Shown piece by piece: positions 25,874 through 34,570 of a stretch of 64,000 bases of DNA (position 1 is the first letter of the stretch; every line of letters begins with the position of its first letter). The notes below the pieces were generated by a model. That model searched no databases, was not told the origin of the DNA, and saw only the letters and a program-made list of their open reading frames with translations. This stretch comes from Streptomyces asoensis (GTDB lineage: Bacteria > Actinomycetota > Actinomycetes > Streptomycetales > Streptomycetaceae). Location: contig NZ_CP049838.1 in assembly GCF_013085465.1 (NCBI RefSeq), positions 5,580,001 to 5,644,000 of the forward strand, in the 5' to 3' direction. A program made the position numbers and the translations under genes.

Positions 25874-26811
25874 GCCGTCTCCCGCGGTCGGCACGTGCGG
25901 ATGGACCAGTCCAGGGCGCTGCGGATGGTGGCGCGGCACTCGGCCGCCGGCAGTCCGGCCGCCTCGCCGGCCGCCTGAAAAGCCTCCTCCACCCCGGTCC
26001 GGGGAATCTCGCCCCATGCGACGAAGCGGCCCAGGGCGCGGGCGCCCGCCAGCAGCCGTGTGTTGCGGCCGCCCTCCGACGTGCCCCGGACTGCGGCCGT
26101 CTCGCGCTCCAGGGCCACTTGGGCTGCCCGTGTGCCGTCGCGTACCGGCGTGACGGACATGGACTTGGCGGGCCGCGGCACCTCGACCAGCAGGGCGGTG
26201 AGCCAGGGCGGTAGTGCGGCCACGGGGGTGTCGTCGAGAACCTCGTAGGCGCCCTGGGGGGTGGTGCTGCCGGGGGCGACGACGTAGCCGCCCCATGCGC
26301 GGGTGTCGATGTGCGCTCCGAGCCGGTTGGCGCTGTTGCGGAGCTGCCCACCGGGCGAGGCGGTGAAGTACAGGTGGTGCCCTCCGCTAGGGGTCCGCAC
26401 CTGGTATGTGGCCGGGAGGGTCTGGCCGGCGCGCTCGCAGAGCGCCTGTAAAGAAGCGGCGCCGTCAGGCGCTCCTTCTGGCTCTTCCGGCTTGCACACA
26501 TCCAGGTCGACGACGACCAGGCCGGCCGGACCGGTCGCAATCCCGACGTTGTACGGCCGCCGCGCCCATGCCGCCTGGATCAGGTGGGGGTCGGTGGTGG
26601 CGCGTTGCTCGGGGGTGCGGTGTCCGCCCTCGCAGCGCCCGGTGAGGGGGCAGGAGCGTTCGGGGTGTCCGGCGGGCCGCTTGGTTCCGGGGTGCAGGGG
26701 GATGACGGGCCAGTCGCGTTCGGCGGAGCACAGTGCGGCGGCGAGCAGGTGCAGGTGACCGAGGTCGACGGTGGGCATGTCGAGCACGTTGATGAGCGGG
26801 ATGCCGTTCAT
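25870..26811 (-). CDS. Bifunctional DNA primase/polymerase (prim-pol)
   Basis: The 313-residue protein has the prim-pol core. WPVIPLHPGTKRP opens the domain, the metal-binding VVVDLDVCK follows near residue 103, and RTPSGGHHLYF lies near 142. AWGGYVVAPGST completes the active site. It should prime and extend DNA during replication of the excised element. A C-terminal helical domain (GRNTRLLAGARALGRFVAWG) matches that seen in AICE prim-pols. ATGA overlaps on both sides place it in the replication operon. Confidence 0.9.
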   Translation of the reverse strand: MNGIPLINVLDMPTVDLGHLHLLAAALCSAERDWPVIPLHPGTKRPAGHPERSCPLTGRCEGGHRTPEQRATTDPHLIQAAWARRPYNVGIATGPAGLVVVDLDVCKPEEPEGAPDGAASLQALCERAGQTLPATYQVRTPSGGHHLYFTASPGGQLRNSANRLGAHIDTRAWGGYVVAPGSTTPQGAYEVLDDTPVAALPPWLTALLVEVPRPAKSMSVTPVRDGTRAAQVALERETAAVRGTSEGGRNTRLLAGARALGRFVAWGEIPRTGVEEAFQAAGEAAGLPAAECRATIRSALDWSIRTCRPRETA

Positions 26812-27911
26812 GCTGCGGCCCTCCCGTCCCGCCGCGCGGTCGTGTCGGCTCCGAGGAGGAGTCCGTAGGCGTGGTGAGCCTGTTGGGGCACGACCCCGTT
26901 GCCGAGGATCTTGAGCTGTTCCTTTCGGGGGATGCCGGGAACGGCGGTCACCCACCCGGCGGGCAGACCCATCAGCCATTCCGTGAACGCCGGGGACAGG
27001 CGGCGGTTGTCGCGGGTTCCCGGCTCGGTCGGGCACGGCGCCGCCCGTCCGGTGACGTGCTCCCACCGTCGGACGGCGGGCCCGTAGTCAGTGCCGTCGC
27101 TGGCGATCCACCGTGCGTCCAGCCGGACCGGCCCACCAGACTGCGTGTGCGTGCCGGCGAGGAGGTTGACGGCGATCTCGTTGAGCGGGCGGGCGTTGCG
27201 TCCGAGGAGGTTCGAGGCGCCGGACTTCCAGTCCCGTGCGGCGGGGGTGGGTAGCAGGCTCACTCCGGGGGTGCGGGCAACCTCGTCACGGCGGTGCGCA
27301 GGTTCAACCCGCCCCGTCGTTTCGGGCTGGTGCCGGGGCCGCCAGTGCCGTCCGAGGTAGTGGGGGTCGGCATCAGCGGGATGGGCAACTGCGAACCAGC
27401 GGTCGCGTTCGTGCGGGGCGCCGACTTCGGGGCCACCAGCTCGTAGACATGTCCAGCGCGCGTCATACCCGAGCGCGGCCAGGTCCGCGGCGACGACGTC
27501 CAGCCCCCGCGAGCGGAGCGCCGCCACGTTTTCCAGGAACACGAGACGCGGTCGAACGACGCCCACAGCCTCAGCGACGTTCTTCCAGACGCGCGACCAC
27601 TGGCCATTGATCCCGTCCCTTCGTCCGGCGTTGGAGATGTTGCGGCAGGGGAAACCGGCGGCGACCACGTCCGGCCGGTACAGGTCGCGGACCTGGTGCC
27701 AGTCCAGAGCGGTGATGTCTCCGAGGTTCGGCGTGTTCGGGTGGTGGGCGGCGAACACGGCCGCGGCGTGCGGGTCGTTCTCGGCGAACGCGACGGGCGC
27801 GCCGGCGGTCCCGGCGTGGATCGCCCTTTCGAGTCCGCCGTAGCCGGCGCACAGCGCCACGATGCGGGGTGGCGAGCCGGGGGCTCGCCGGATGTCGGTG
27901 CGTTGGGTCAT
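26808..27911 (-). CDS. DNA (cytosine-5) methyltransferase
   Basis: The 367-residue protein has motif I (IVALCAGYGGLERAI), motif IV with the catalytic Cys (AAGFPCRNISNAG), motif VI (LVFLENVAAL), motif VIII (GAPHERDRWFAVA) and motif X (LGNGVVPQQAHHAY). The target recognition region lies between VIII and X. No restriction partner is encoded nearby, so it is an orphan enzyme. In an element that enters new hosts it probably protects the DNA from restriction or marks element DNA. The start ATG follows CTGGAGACATCC and the stop overlaps prim-pol by ATGA. Confidence 0.9.
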   Translation of the reverse strand: MTQRTDIRRAPGSPPRIVALCAGYGGLERAIHAGTAGAPVAFAENDPHAAAVFAAHHPNTPNLGDITALDWHQVRDLYRPDVVAAGFPCRNISNAGRRDGINGQWSRVWKNVAEAVGVVRPRLVFLENVAALRSRGLDVVAADLAALGYDARWTCLRAGGPEVGAPHERDRWFAVAHPADADPHYLGRHWRPRHQPETTGRVEPAHRRDEVARTPGVSLLPTPAARDWKSGASNLLGRNARPLNEIAVNLLAGTHTQSGGPVRLDARWIASDGTDYGPAVRRWEHVTGRAAPCPTEPGTRDNRRLSPAFTEWLMGLPAGWVTAVPGIPRKEQLKILGNGVVPQQAHHAYGLLLGADTTARRDGRAAA

Positions 27912-28000
27912 GCTGGATGTCTCCAGTTCCGTGATGGGTGACTGGCTGACAAGGGCGGCCCCGGTTCTTTGGCGAGATGCGGGGGCCGCCCTTGGCGTAG

Positions 28001-28456
28001 CTAGAACGGGGGTTCGGCGTCGGTCCCGTTGGCCGTGGTGCTGCCGGTCGTGGCCCATGCGTCGTCCCCGGCGGGAGCGGTGCGGGCCGGGCGCTTGCCG
28101 TTGATGGTCACCGTGGTGAAGCGCAGGGACGCGCCGATCTCGTCGACCTCAACGGCGAGCATGGAGCGGTTCTCGCCCTCCGGGGTCTTCCAGTCGTGCT
28201 GACGGATCCGGCCGGACAGCACCACCCGCGAGCCCTTGCTCAGCGAGTCGGCGACGTGTTCGGCGAGCGTGCGCCAGGCGGCGCAGCGGAAGAACGTGGA
28301 CGTGCCGTCCTTCCACTGGTTCGAGTCGCGGTCGAAGGTGCGCGGGGTGGCGGCGACGGTGAAGCGGGCGAGTGCGGCGCCGCCCTCGGTGAACTTCAGT
28401 TCCGGGTCGGCGGTCAGGTTGCCGACGATGGTGATCGGGGTCTCTCCGAAGGACAT
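28001..28456 (-). CDS. ssb: Single-stranded DNA-binding protein
   Basis: The 151-residue protein is an OB-fold SSB (ITIVGNLTADPELKFTEGG, then FFRCAAWRTLAEHVADSL and GSRVVLSGRIRQHDW). The C-terminus ends in the acidic tip DAEPPF, which recruits partner proteins. It is an element-borne copy in addition to the expected host gene. It stands 90 bp before the methyltransferase gene. Confidence 0.93.
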   Translation of the reverse strand: MSFGETPITIVGNLTADPELKFTEGGAALARFTVAATPRTFDRDSNQWKDGTSTFFRCAAWRTLAEHVADSLSKGSRVVLSGRIRQHDWKTPEGENRSMLAVEVDEIGASLRFTTVTINGKRPARTAPAGDDAWATTGSTTANGTDAEPPF

Positions 28457-28479
28457 GCTGATCTCCTGGTCTGGTCGGG

Positions 28480-28788
28480 TCAGAACGGGGGTTCGTTGCT
28501 GTAGTCGTCGGAGCCCCACGGGTCGCGGCCGTTGCCGTGTCGGCGCAGCCACCGGGGGCGGCGGGGCAGGGGAAGGAGGACCATGCGGCGGTTCTCGTTC
28601 CAGCAGTGGCAGGGCTCCCACTCGGTGCCCGCGTATTCGCCGGTTTCGTAGTCGCCGTAGTCGTGCTCGATGCCGCCGTCGCCGGCGCAGTCCGGGCAGT
28701 CGGGGGCGGGGGTGTCGGTCAGGACCAGCGCGCGGCGCGGCCAGCCGGTGACGCGGATGCGCAGGCGAGGCAGGGCACGGCGGCTCAT
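28480..28788 (-). CDS. Small zinc-finger-like protein
   Basis: The 102-residue protein has a basic N-terminus and a possible metal site formed by CPDCAGDGG and CHCW about 25 residues apart, in the manner of DnaJ-type knuckles. It ends in SNEPPF, an acidic/aromatic tip similar to that of the adjacent SSB. Its start overlaps the previous small gene by ATGA. Function unknown; it is typical of the small genes between tra and rep in AICEs. Confidence 0.6.
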   Translation of the reverse strand: MSRRALPRLRIRVTGWPRRALVLTDTPAPDCPDCAGDGGIEHDYGDYETGEYAGTEWEPCHCWNENRRMVLLPLPRRPRWLRRHGNGRDPWGSDDYSNEPPF

Positions 28789-28952
28789 GCGGCGTGCTCC
28801 TGCTTCGCTTCGGTGTCGTCGGCCATGGCGTCGAACTGCAAGAGCAGGTTTCCGAGTTGGCGGCGGGTGATGTCTCGGCTGTAGAGGGTGGGCAGGCCGT
28901 CGTTGTCCCAGGTCAGTTCGACCGTGACGATCTCGTCGGGGTCGATGTCCAT
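28785..28952 (-). CDS. Small acidic protein
   Basis: The 55-residue product (MDIDPDEIVTVELTWDNDG ...) has no recognised domain. The start is preceded by GAAGGGAACCCGC and the stop overlaps the next start by ATGA. Its place in the operon supports it as a real gene. Confidence 0.5.
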   Translation of the reverse strand: MDIDPDEIVTVELTWDNDGLPTLYSRDITRRQLGNLLLQFDAMADDTEAKQEHAA

Positions 28953-28969
28953 GCGGGGTTCCCTTCGGG

Positions 28970-29278
28970 TCAGTTCTTGGCGCGGGCGAGTTTGAGGGTG
29001 ATTCCGCCGACGCCGATGGGTCCGGCGGCGCTGGCGATGACGGTGGCGGTGTGGGCGGCGAAGTCGAGCAGGTAGCACAGGGCGGCGACCAGCCCCCAGC
29101 CGCCCAGGGTGGCGGCGCCGGCGATCGCGAACGGGTACAGCAGCCGCCGCCACGGGAAGCCGTTGGCGGTGGTGTCGTTGACGACGATGACCACCGGTTG
29201 CCCGGTGGCCTGGGCGCGCTGGTAGACGTCGGCGGGGATGTGGGCGGCGATGTTTCCGTGCGGTTCGCGGTGGTGCAT
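28970..29278 (-). CDS. Small membrane protein of the transfer region
   Basis: The 102-residue protein has a soluble start, then two hydrophobic helices (PFAIAGAATLGGWGLVAAL and a second from about residue 75). It looks like the SpdB2-type or SpdA-type small membrane proteins of conjugative Streptomyces elements that help intramycelial spread. The start ATG follows GGAAGGGAGCACCAC. Confidence 0.6.
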   Translation of the reverse strand: MHHREPHGNIAAHIPADVYQRAQATGQPVVIVVNDTTANGFPWRRLLYPFAIAGAATLGGWGLVAALCYLLDFAAHTATVIASAAGPIGVGGITLKLARAKN

Positions 29279-29309
29279 GTGGTGCTCCCTTCCGGCGAGC
29301 CGATCACGC

Positions 29310-29348
29310 GCAGGAGCCCACCCGGAACGGTTCCGGGCGGGCTCCTGC
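29310..29348 (-). terminator. Hairpin between tra and the small-gene operon
   Basis: GCAGGAGCCC-A-CCCGGAA and TTCCGGG-C-GGGCTCCTGC pair with one mismatch and a CGG loop. It probably terminates transcription coming from the tra gene. Confidence 0.65.
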
Positions 29349-29465
29349 TGGTCACAGTGTGTGGTTGTAGTGGTCACTGGCTAGTGGCTACTGGCAAGCG
29401 GAAAACACCTGACAGAGGCCCCTGTTGGGCAGTAGAGGGGTGTTCTACCGGCTAGTGGCAAGTTT

Positions 29466-29496
29466 CCGGTAGCCGGTAGCCGGTAGCCGGTAGCCG
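29466..29496. repeat. Four tandem CCGGTAG repeats at the 3' end of tra (candidate clt)
   Basis: Four exact copies of CCGGTAG follow one another without spacing, starting at 29466, and a fifth is cut to CCG. Two related direct repeats (GGCTAGTGGC at 29389 and 29450) lie upstream. The array is 13 bp from the translocase stop codon. In pSVH1 the TraB recognition repeats that make up clt lie at this same place. Confidence 0.6.
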
Positions 29497-29508
29497 TCTG
29501 TGAGCGAT

Positions 29509-31695
29509 TCAGGCGTGGTCGGGGTGGACATAGACCGAGTGCGGACCGTTGTCCCGGTAGACCAACTCCCCCCGCTCCGCCGCGGCTTTGAGCGCCTCGC
29601 GCACGGCCTGCCGGCTGCGGTTGACGCGGTCGGCGACCGCCGACGGCTTCATGCCCGCCGCGCCCGCTTCGGTGATCGCGGCGATCGCGTCCGCGAGCCA
29701 GTCCGGCCCGCTATCCCTGCCCGCCGTCGCCCCCTGCTCCGGGGTGCTGTCGCGGTTGTCGCGCAGGGCGGACAGGTTCAGTCCCGGACGCTGCGGCCGG
29801 TCCCGCTCGGGGCGGGAGTGGTCGGGCTCGGTGGTGGTGCCGAAATGTTCGTCGATCTCGCGCATGAACGCGTCCGCGAGGCGGTCGACGTCCGAACCCG
29901 CCCCCTGCTCCGGTCCCGACTGCGCGGCGGGCCGGTCGCGCAGCGCGGACAGGTTCAGCCCCCGCCGCGGCTCCCCGACCGCCCCGTCTGCGGGAGCGAG
30001 CGGGCTGGGCTCGGGGCTGTGCATCCAAGCGATCCGGTCGGCGTCCCACCGCCGCGCGTACGCCTCTCCTGCCGCCTTGGCGGACACGTCGTCCAGGACG
30101 GGGTGACGTTCGGAGGTGGCGGCGACGATCTCGCGGATCTGGCTGGGCAGGATCCGCCAGCACTTGAACAACGCGGCCGGCGACTCCGGAGTGCCCATGA
30201 ACCCCGCGCCCTTGTACGGGGCCTGGTCGACCTTCAGGCCGCGGGTGCCGGGGAACAGCTTGCTGAGGTCCATGCCCTCCTTCTCCCCGCCAGTCAGCGC
30301 GACCCTGACCTTGGCTTCGCGGCGGATCATGAGGTTGCCCAGCACAGCCCCAGTGGAGCCGAGGGCGGTCAGGACGGTGCGGATGCCCATGGCGCGCAGC
30401 ATCCGGATCACTTCGAGGATCTTCTTGGCGAGTTCCTTCAGCGTCTTGTCGGTGCTGGTGAGGATCTCGGCTCCCTCGTCGATGACCAGCATGACCTGAG
30501 GGATCGACGGCCCGACCGGCAACAGGTCGGTGTCCTCACGCGCCATCAGCGCCTGATAGGCGATCTTGCGCTGCTTCCCGACCCGCACCACCGCATCGAG
30601 CATGACGTTTGCTTCCTCGACCGTCCCGGCGAGCCAGTCGATACCGGGCCGCATGGGACGCTCACCCTCGCGAGGCTGGTGGTTGAGGGCGGGCAGTACC
30701 CACGACAGGCCGGCCGATCCGGCGTTCAGGTCGATCACGAATGTGAGGATGTCGGTGGCGCGGGCGAACCCGGCCAGGATCACGTGAACCATGTTCGTCT
30801 TGCCTGACCCGGTCGGCCCGACGACCAGCGCGCACTGTTCCCGCAGGTAAGTCTGGATGTGCTCGGCGTTGGAGCGGTAGCCCCACGGGATCCCCGTGTG
30901 CAGGGAGAGCGGAGCGTAGTCCGAGGGGTAGGGCGTCTCGGTCTCCAGCGCGTTGACGGTTGAGACGTCGATCAGGGTGCGGCCCTGGTGGATACCGGGT
31001 CCGGCGGTGGCGGTGCAGCCGTGCGGCAGGTGCGCATCAGCCGACAGCCCCGCCGCCCGCGCGGCGATCTGGTCGTAGGTGGTGCCGCCGGGGAGTTCGG
31101 CGTCGATTGTGAACCCGGTACCGGTCGGCCAGTGCTCCACTGCCAGCACCCGCACCGTCAGTCCGCACACCCGCTGGATGCGTTCCACCCACTCCTCGGC
31201 GATCGCCCGCCGCTCCTGCGACAACTCCAGGGCCACCGCCCGCTCTTCGGCGTGCAGGGCCTCTTCCTCGCGGGCTTCCTCGTAGAGGTTGGTCGAGCGG
31301 GTGACGGTGGCCGTGCCCACGCCGATGACGGCGAGGGAGCCGAGCGCCTGCCAGGTGAGGGGGCCGTGGGTCATGGCCCAGGTCGTCCAGCCGGCACCGA
31401 CGAGCCAGGACGCGGCGCGGGCGGCGATCGTGCGGCCGGCGTTCCTGAGGCGGATGCCGGCGGCGGTGTGGCCGATCGCTCCGGCCGCGCCGACGGCGAG
31501 CGCCCAACCGGGCGGCATGGCGGTTGCGGCGCCGGTGGTGGCGACGGCGAACGCGCCGGTGGTGGCGGACAGGGCGCCGGTCACGGGTCCGTGACCGGCC
31601 GCCCAATCCCACACCGGACCACCGTTGTGTTCGGCCGGCTGCTGCTTGGACTTGCTGTTCTTGCTGCTGGTCATGGTGGCCTCGGTGGTGGTCAT
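29509..31695 (-). CDS. TraB/FtsK/SpoIIIE-type DNA translocase
   Basis: The 728-residue conjugation motor has two or three N-terminal membrane helices (residues about 40-130) and a coiled stretch. The ATPase follows, with Walker A VVGPTGSGKTNM near residue 290 and Walker B VMLVIDEGAE near 400. It ends in a linker with GLNLSALRD twice and a C-terminal winged helix (AGMKPSAVADRVNRSRQAVR). In Streptomyces, one hexameric TraB moves double-stranded DNA between hyphae and recognises clt repeats through the winged helix. The repeats just after its stop fit this. It begins 3 bp after the previous gene. Confidence 0.93.
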   Translation of the reverse strand: MTTTEATMTSSKNSKSKQQPAEHNGGPVWDWAAGHGPVTGALSATTGAFAVATTGAATAMPPGWALAVGAAGAIGHTAAGIRLRNAGRTIAARAASWLVGAGWTTWAMTHGPLTWQALGSLAVIGVGTATVTRSTNLYEEAREEEALHAEERAVALELSQERRAIAEEWVERIQRVCGLTVRVLAVEHWPTGTGFTIDAELPGGTTYDQIAARAAGLSADAHLPHGCTATAGPGIHQGRTLIDVSTVNALETETPYPSDYAPLSLHTGIPWGYRSNAEHIQTYLREQCALVVGPTGSGKTNMVHVILAGFARATDILTFVIDLNAGSAGLSWVLPALNHQPREGERPMRPGIDWLAGTVEEANVMLDAVVRVGKQRKIAYQALMAREDTDLLPVGPSIPQVMLVIDEGAEILTSTDKTLKELAKKILEVIRMLRAMGIRTVLTALGSTGAVLGNLMIRREAKVRVALTGGEKEGMDLSKLFPGTRGLKVDQAPYKGAGFMGTPESPAALFKCWRILPSQIREIVAATSERHPVLDDVSAKAAGEAYARRWDADRIAWMHSPEPSPLAPADGAVGEPRRGLNLSALRDRPAAQSGPEQGAGSDVDRLADAFMREIDEHFGTTTEPDHSRPERDRPQRPGLNLSALRDNRDSTPEQGATAGRDSGPDWLADAIAAITEAGAAGMKPSAVADRVNRSRQAVREALKAAAERGELVYRDNGPHSVYVHPDHA

Positions 31696-31697
31696 GG

Positions 31698-33242
31698 TCA
31701 GACGTTCCAGCCCTTCTCGGCCGCGGTGCCGTTGCGGGGGTCCTCGTGGCGTGCGATGTCCTGCTCGTGGACCTGCCGGAACAGCGGTACGAGGGTCTCG
31801 CCCGCGTCGACCGCGTTCAGCAGGGTGCGGTGGATGTCGTCGAAGCCGGCGGCGACGTCCTTTTCGAAGGCGAACTCGTCGTCGGAGCGTTCGGCCAGGA
31901 TGCGGAAGGTGTTGGCGATCGACAGTAGCGCCGTGGGCAGGTTGTCGATCATCGCGAGAACTTCCATGTTCCCGTCGGGCTCGTAGGTGCGGGCCGCGTT
32001 CTCCATCTCGGCCGCGGCCTCTTCGAACTTGAAACCAGACACGTGAATCTCCTGACCGGCCGTGGGGGCCGTGGGGATGAGGTGGGCGGGACGCGCGACG
32101 CGGTCCCCGATCTCGTTCGGGTCTTCCTCGGTGGCGGCCTCTTCCTCGGCCTGCCGCGCCCGGATCGCCGCGTCACGAACGGCACGCTGGGCATGGGCGG
32201 CGCCCATGAGCCGCCGGTACAGCCGCCGGCCGGGGTGCATCAGCCACCGCCACCCGAGCTTGCGACCGAGCGGCGTGGTCAGGCACCCGAGCACCCCGGC
32301 CGCCCCGGAGACGAGAGCGGCCAGCAGCCGGCGCCCCTGGAAACGGGCCGCGGACTTCAGCAGGCCCCACCGGGCCTTGCGGCGGGCGGGCGCCTTACGC
32401 ACCTGCGCCCGCTTCGCGCCGACCTGCGCGTCGGTGCTCCGGTCACGCGCCTTACGGGCCTTGTTCACCAGGGCGCGCGTGCCGGACGCGGTCTTACCGC
32501 CCGCCCATCCGGCGGCGCGGCCAGCCCAACCCTTCGAGCCGTTGGCCTTGTTGGCGCGGCCAGTGGCTCGGGCGTTGCGGCGCGCGTCCGCGACGGCGCG
32601 GCGGGCAGTGGTGGTCTGCTGCCGTGCCGCGGAACGGGTCGGCGCCTGCTCCTTGCCGGTCCGGCGAAGCGCCCGCACCTGCCCGACACGGCCAGCCCCG
32701 GTACGCGCCCCCGCCGTGCGGCCAGCGCCCGATGCGCCCGCGGCACGTGACGTGGTGGGGCGTGACGCGTGACGGGCGGTGTGACGGCCGCCCGTGACGG
32801 CCGTGCCGCGTAGCGCGCCGGACTTCCCCGCTCCGTTGGGCGGCTTGGAACCGGTACCGCGTCCCCGGCCGCCCGCGGACGTGCCGCCCGTACTGCGGCC
32901 CGCAGCAGCGCTGCGGCGGCCGGACGTGCCGGGGTTTGCCTTACGGTGCTCGCGGTTGGTGCGGCGGGCACGGACGGCTGCGGCCGTGCCGAGGACGGCG
33001 GCGCCGCCCGCGGCCACCGCCAGCGCCACGGGACCGCCACCCACCAGGGCAACGGTGCTCACCGCGCCGACGGCGCCGTTGGTGCCGGACAGAGCCAGCG
33101 GCAGCACCGGGATACCACCCGGCGTATGGACCGGCGTGGGCTGTGCGGCGGAAGCCGGGGGCGTCTCGCGGGGCGGTGCCGGGGTGGGCGGGGGTGCGGT
33201 GGCAGCCGGGTGGGCTACCGGTTCGGTGGTGGTCTCGGTCAT
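31698..33242 (-). CDS. Spread-type membrane protein with long Arg/Ala/Gly-rich region
   Basis: The 514-residue protein has a Pro-rich N-terminus and a hydrophobic stretch (VSTVALVGGGPVALAVAAGG). About 200 residues dominated by Ala, Arg, Gly, Thr and Ser follow, then a second hydrophobic segment (RRLLAALVSGAAGVLGCLT), and then an acidic folded C-terminal domain (GFKFEEAAAEMENAARTYEP). The basic part may contact DNA or wall polymers. It is encoded directly before tra, where Spd proteins lie in pSAM2-like elements. Start ATG behind AAGGAGTGACC. Confidence 0.6.
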   Translation of the reverse strand: MTETTTEPVAHPAATAPPPTPAPPRETPPASAAQPTPVHTPGGIPVLPLALSGTNGAVGAVSTVALVGGGPVALAVAAGGAAVLGTAAAVRARRTNREHRKANPGTSGRRSAAAGRSTGGTSAGGRGRGTGSKPPNGAGKSGALRGTAVTGGRHTARHASRPTTSRAAGASGAGRTAGARTGAGRVGQVRALRRTGKEQAPTRSAARQQTTTARRAVADARRNARATGRANKANGSKGWAGRAAGWAGGKTASGTRALVNKARKARDRSTDAQVGAKRAQVRKAPARRKARWGLLKSAARFQGRRLLAALVSGAAGVLGCLTTPLGRKLGWRWLMHPGRRLYRRLMGAAHAQRAVRDAAIRARQAEEEAATEEDPNEIGDRVARPAHLIPTAPTAGQEIHVSGFKFEEAAAEMENAARTYEPDGNMEVLAMIDNLPTALLSIANTFRILAERSDDEFAFEKDVAAGFDDIHRTLLNAVDAGETLVPLFRQVHEQDIARHEDPRNGTAAEKGWNV

Positions 33243-33460
33243 GCTGAGGGTCACTCCTTCACGGAGGAGAGCAGGACCCGGACGCATTGCTTTCCAGGGC
33301 GGCGTCCGGGTTTCTGCGTTGAAAGAAGCGGAGTTCAGGCGGTGTGCTGTCGTGATGTCGGCTCGCCGGGTCTGCTGTCCGGGTCTGCGAGGGTGCCGCT
33401 CGCCGGGGCTCTCCGGGTCTGCTTCACTGGTTGCGTCGACTGCTTCCGGCAGTCGCAACG

Positions 33461-33493
33461 AAGGCCAGCCCACTAGTCCTGGGCTGGCCTTCA
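33461..33493 (-). terminator. Terminator hairpin between the two spread-type genes
   Basis: Perfect 13-bp stem GAAGGCCAGCCCA / TGGGCTGGCCTTC with a 7-nt loop, 20 bp after the stop of the upstream minus-strand gene. The 270-bp gap 33243-33513 holds no other feature that I can see, so the following gene may have its own promoter here. Confidence 0.8.
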
Positions 33494-33513
33494 TTGGTGG
33501 TGCCGGGGTGCTG

Positions 33514-34566
33514 TCAGGTGCCGGATTCCTCGTGGGACATCAGCGAGCCCCATGCCCGGCGCACCCGCTCTTCCCCGCCCACGAAGCCGGCCTCGCGGAA
33601 CGCGGCGACAGCTTGGCGGTAGGACAGGGGCGGGTCGTCGGAGTAGCGCAGATGCCGCAGGCAGACCACAAGCTGAGCGTCCGTCAGAGGCTCGCCCGCC
33701 ACCGGGGTGGCGACCCCGGCCACGACGGCGATCTCGTCCAGCGTCACGGGCGTGACGTCGTCCGTCACGGGCGTGACGGGCACGGCCGGGACGGTTTCCA
33801 GCGGGGGCGTGACCTGCGTGTCTTCCTCCGTCACGGGGGGCGTGACGGCCGTGACGGCCGCACCCTCGACGGCGGCCGGCTCCGGGGTGGCCGGGGCGTG
33901 AAGGGCGGGGGCCGTGACGGGGAGGTGGAACATGCCCGCAAGCGCGGCGTCCGCGCCGGCCGTCATCCGCTCGCGCTGGACATCGACCAGGTGCGCCCCG
34001 AGCAGGACGTCACCCGCGCCGACCTTCTTGGCGAGCTTCCACGACTCCACCTCTGAACTCTTGCGCGCCTTCATGTCGGGGTGGTTCGCGGCGCGGGCGC
34101 GGTGGTAGGCGAGGCGTTGCAGAACGGCCGCGTTACGGCGCTGCGCTTCCGCGTCCACACCCGTGCAGAAGACCACGATCCGGCGGGCCACCAGGCCCAG
34201 CCCCTCGGCGGAGGCAGACATGGCGATCGGTGTCACGGCGAACACCACCGCGTCCCGGGTCGACTGCGCCACCGCCGCGCCGGTCAGGGACGCCACCGCC
34301 GGCAGCATCCACAACCCGAGCCGCACGGCCAGAGGGGAGGACTGCCCCAGCGCGGTCAGGGCAACCAGGGTCAGGGCGAGAACCAGCGTTGCGCCCTCAC
34401 CGGCCGCGACCACACCCAGCGCGGTCGCAGAACGGTGGAACACGGAAGTGATGTTGCTGTAGGTGCCCCACGCGCCCATACCGCCGAAACCGACCATGGG
34501 CACCGCGGCGAGACTCAGCAGGATGATCTGTCCCCTGCTCAGGGACCTTTCCGGGGGATGACTCAC
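33514..34566 (-). CDS. SpdB-like conjugal-transfer membrane protein
   Basis: The 350-residue protein has four predicted membrane helices in its first 140 residues (for example LLSLAAVPMVGFGGMGAWG). A linker rich in Val-Thr-Pro repeats follows (VTPVTDDVTPVT), and then a C-terminal helix-turn-helix-like region (LSYRQAVAAFREAGFVGG). Proteins of this layout are standard in AICE transfer operons and are linked to spread within the mycelium. The GTG start lies 4 bp after the previous stop. Confidence 0.65.
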   Translation of the reverse strand: MSHPPERSLSRGQIILLSLAAVPMVGFGGMGAWGTYSNITSVFHRSATALGVVAAGEGATLVLALTLVALTALGQSSPLAVRLGLWMLPAVASLTGAAVAQSTRDAVVFAVTPIAMSASAEGLGLVARRIVVFCTGVDAEAQRRNAAVLQRLAYHRARAANHPDMKARKSSEVESWKLAKKVGAGDVLLGAHLVDVQRERMTAGADAALAGMFHLPVTAPALHAPATPEPAAVEGAAVTAVTPPVTEEDTQVTPPLETVPAVPVTPVTDDVTPVTLDEIAVVAGVATPVAGEPLTDAQLVVCLRHLRYSDDPPLSYRQAVAAFREAGFVGGEERVRRAWGSLMSHEESGT

Positions 34567-34570
34567 TGCT

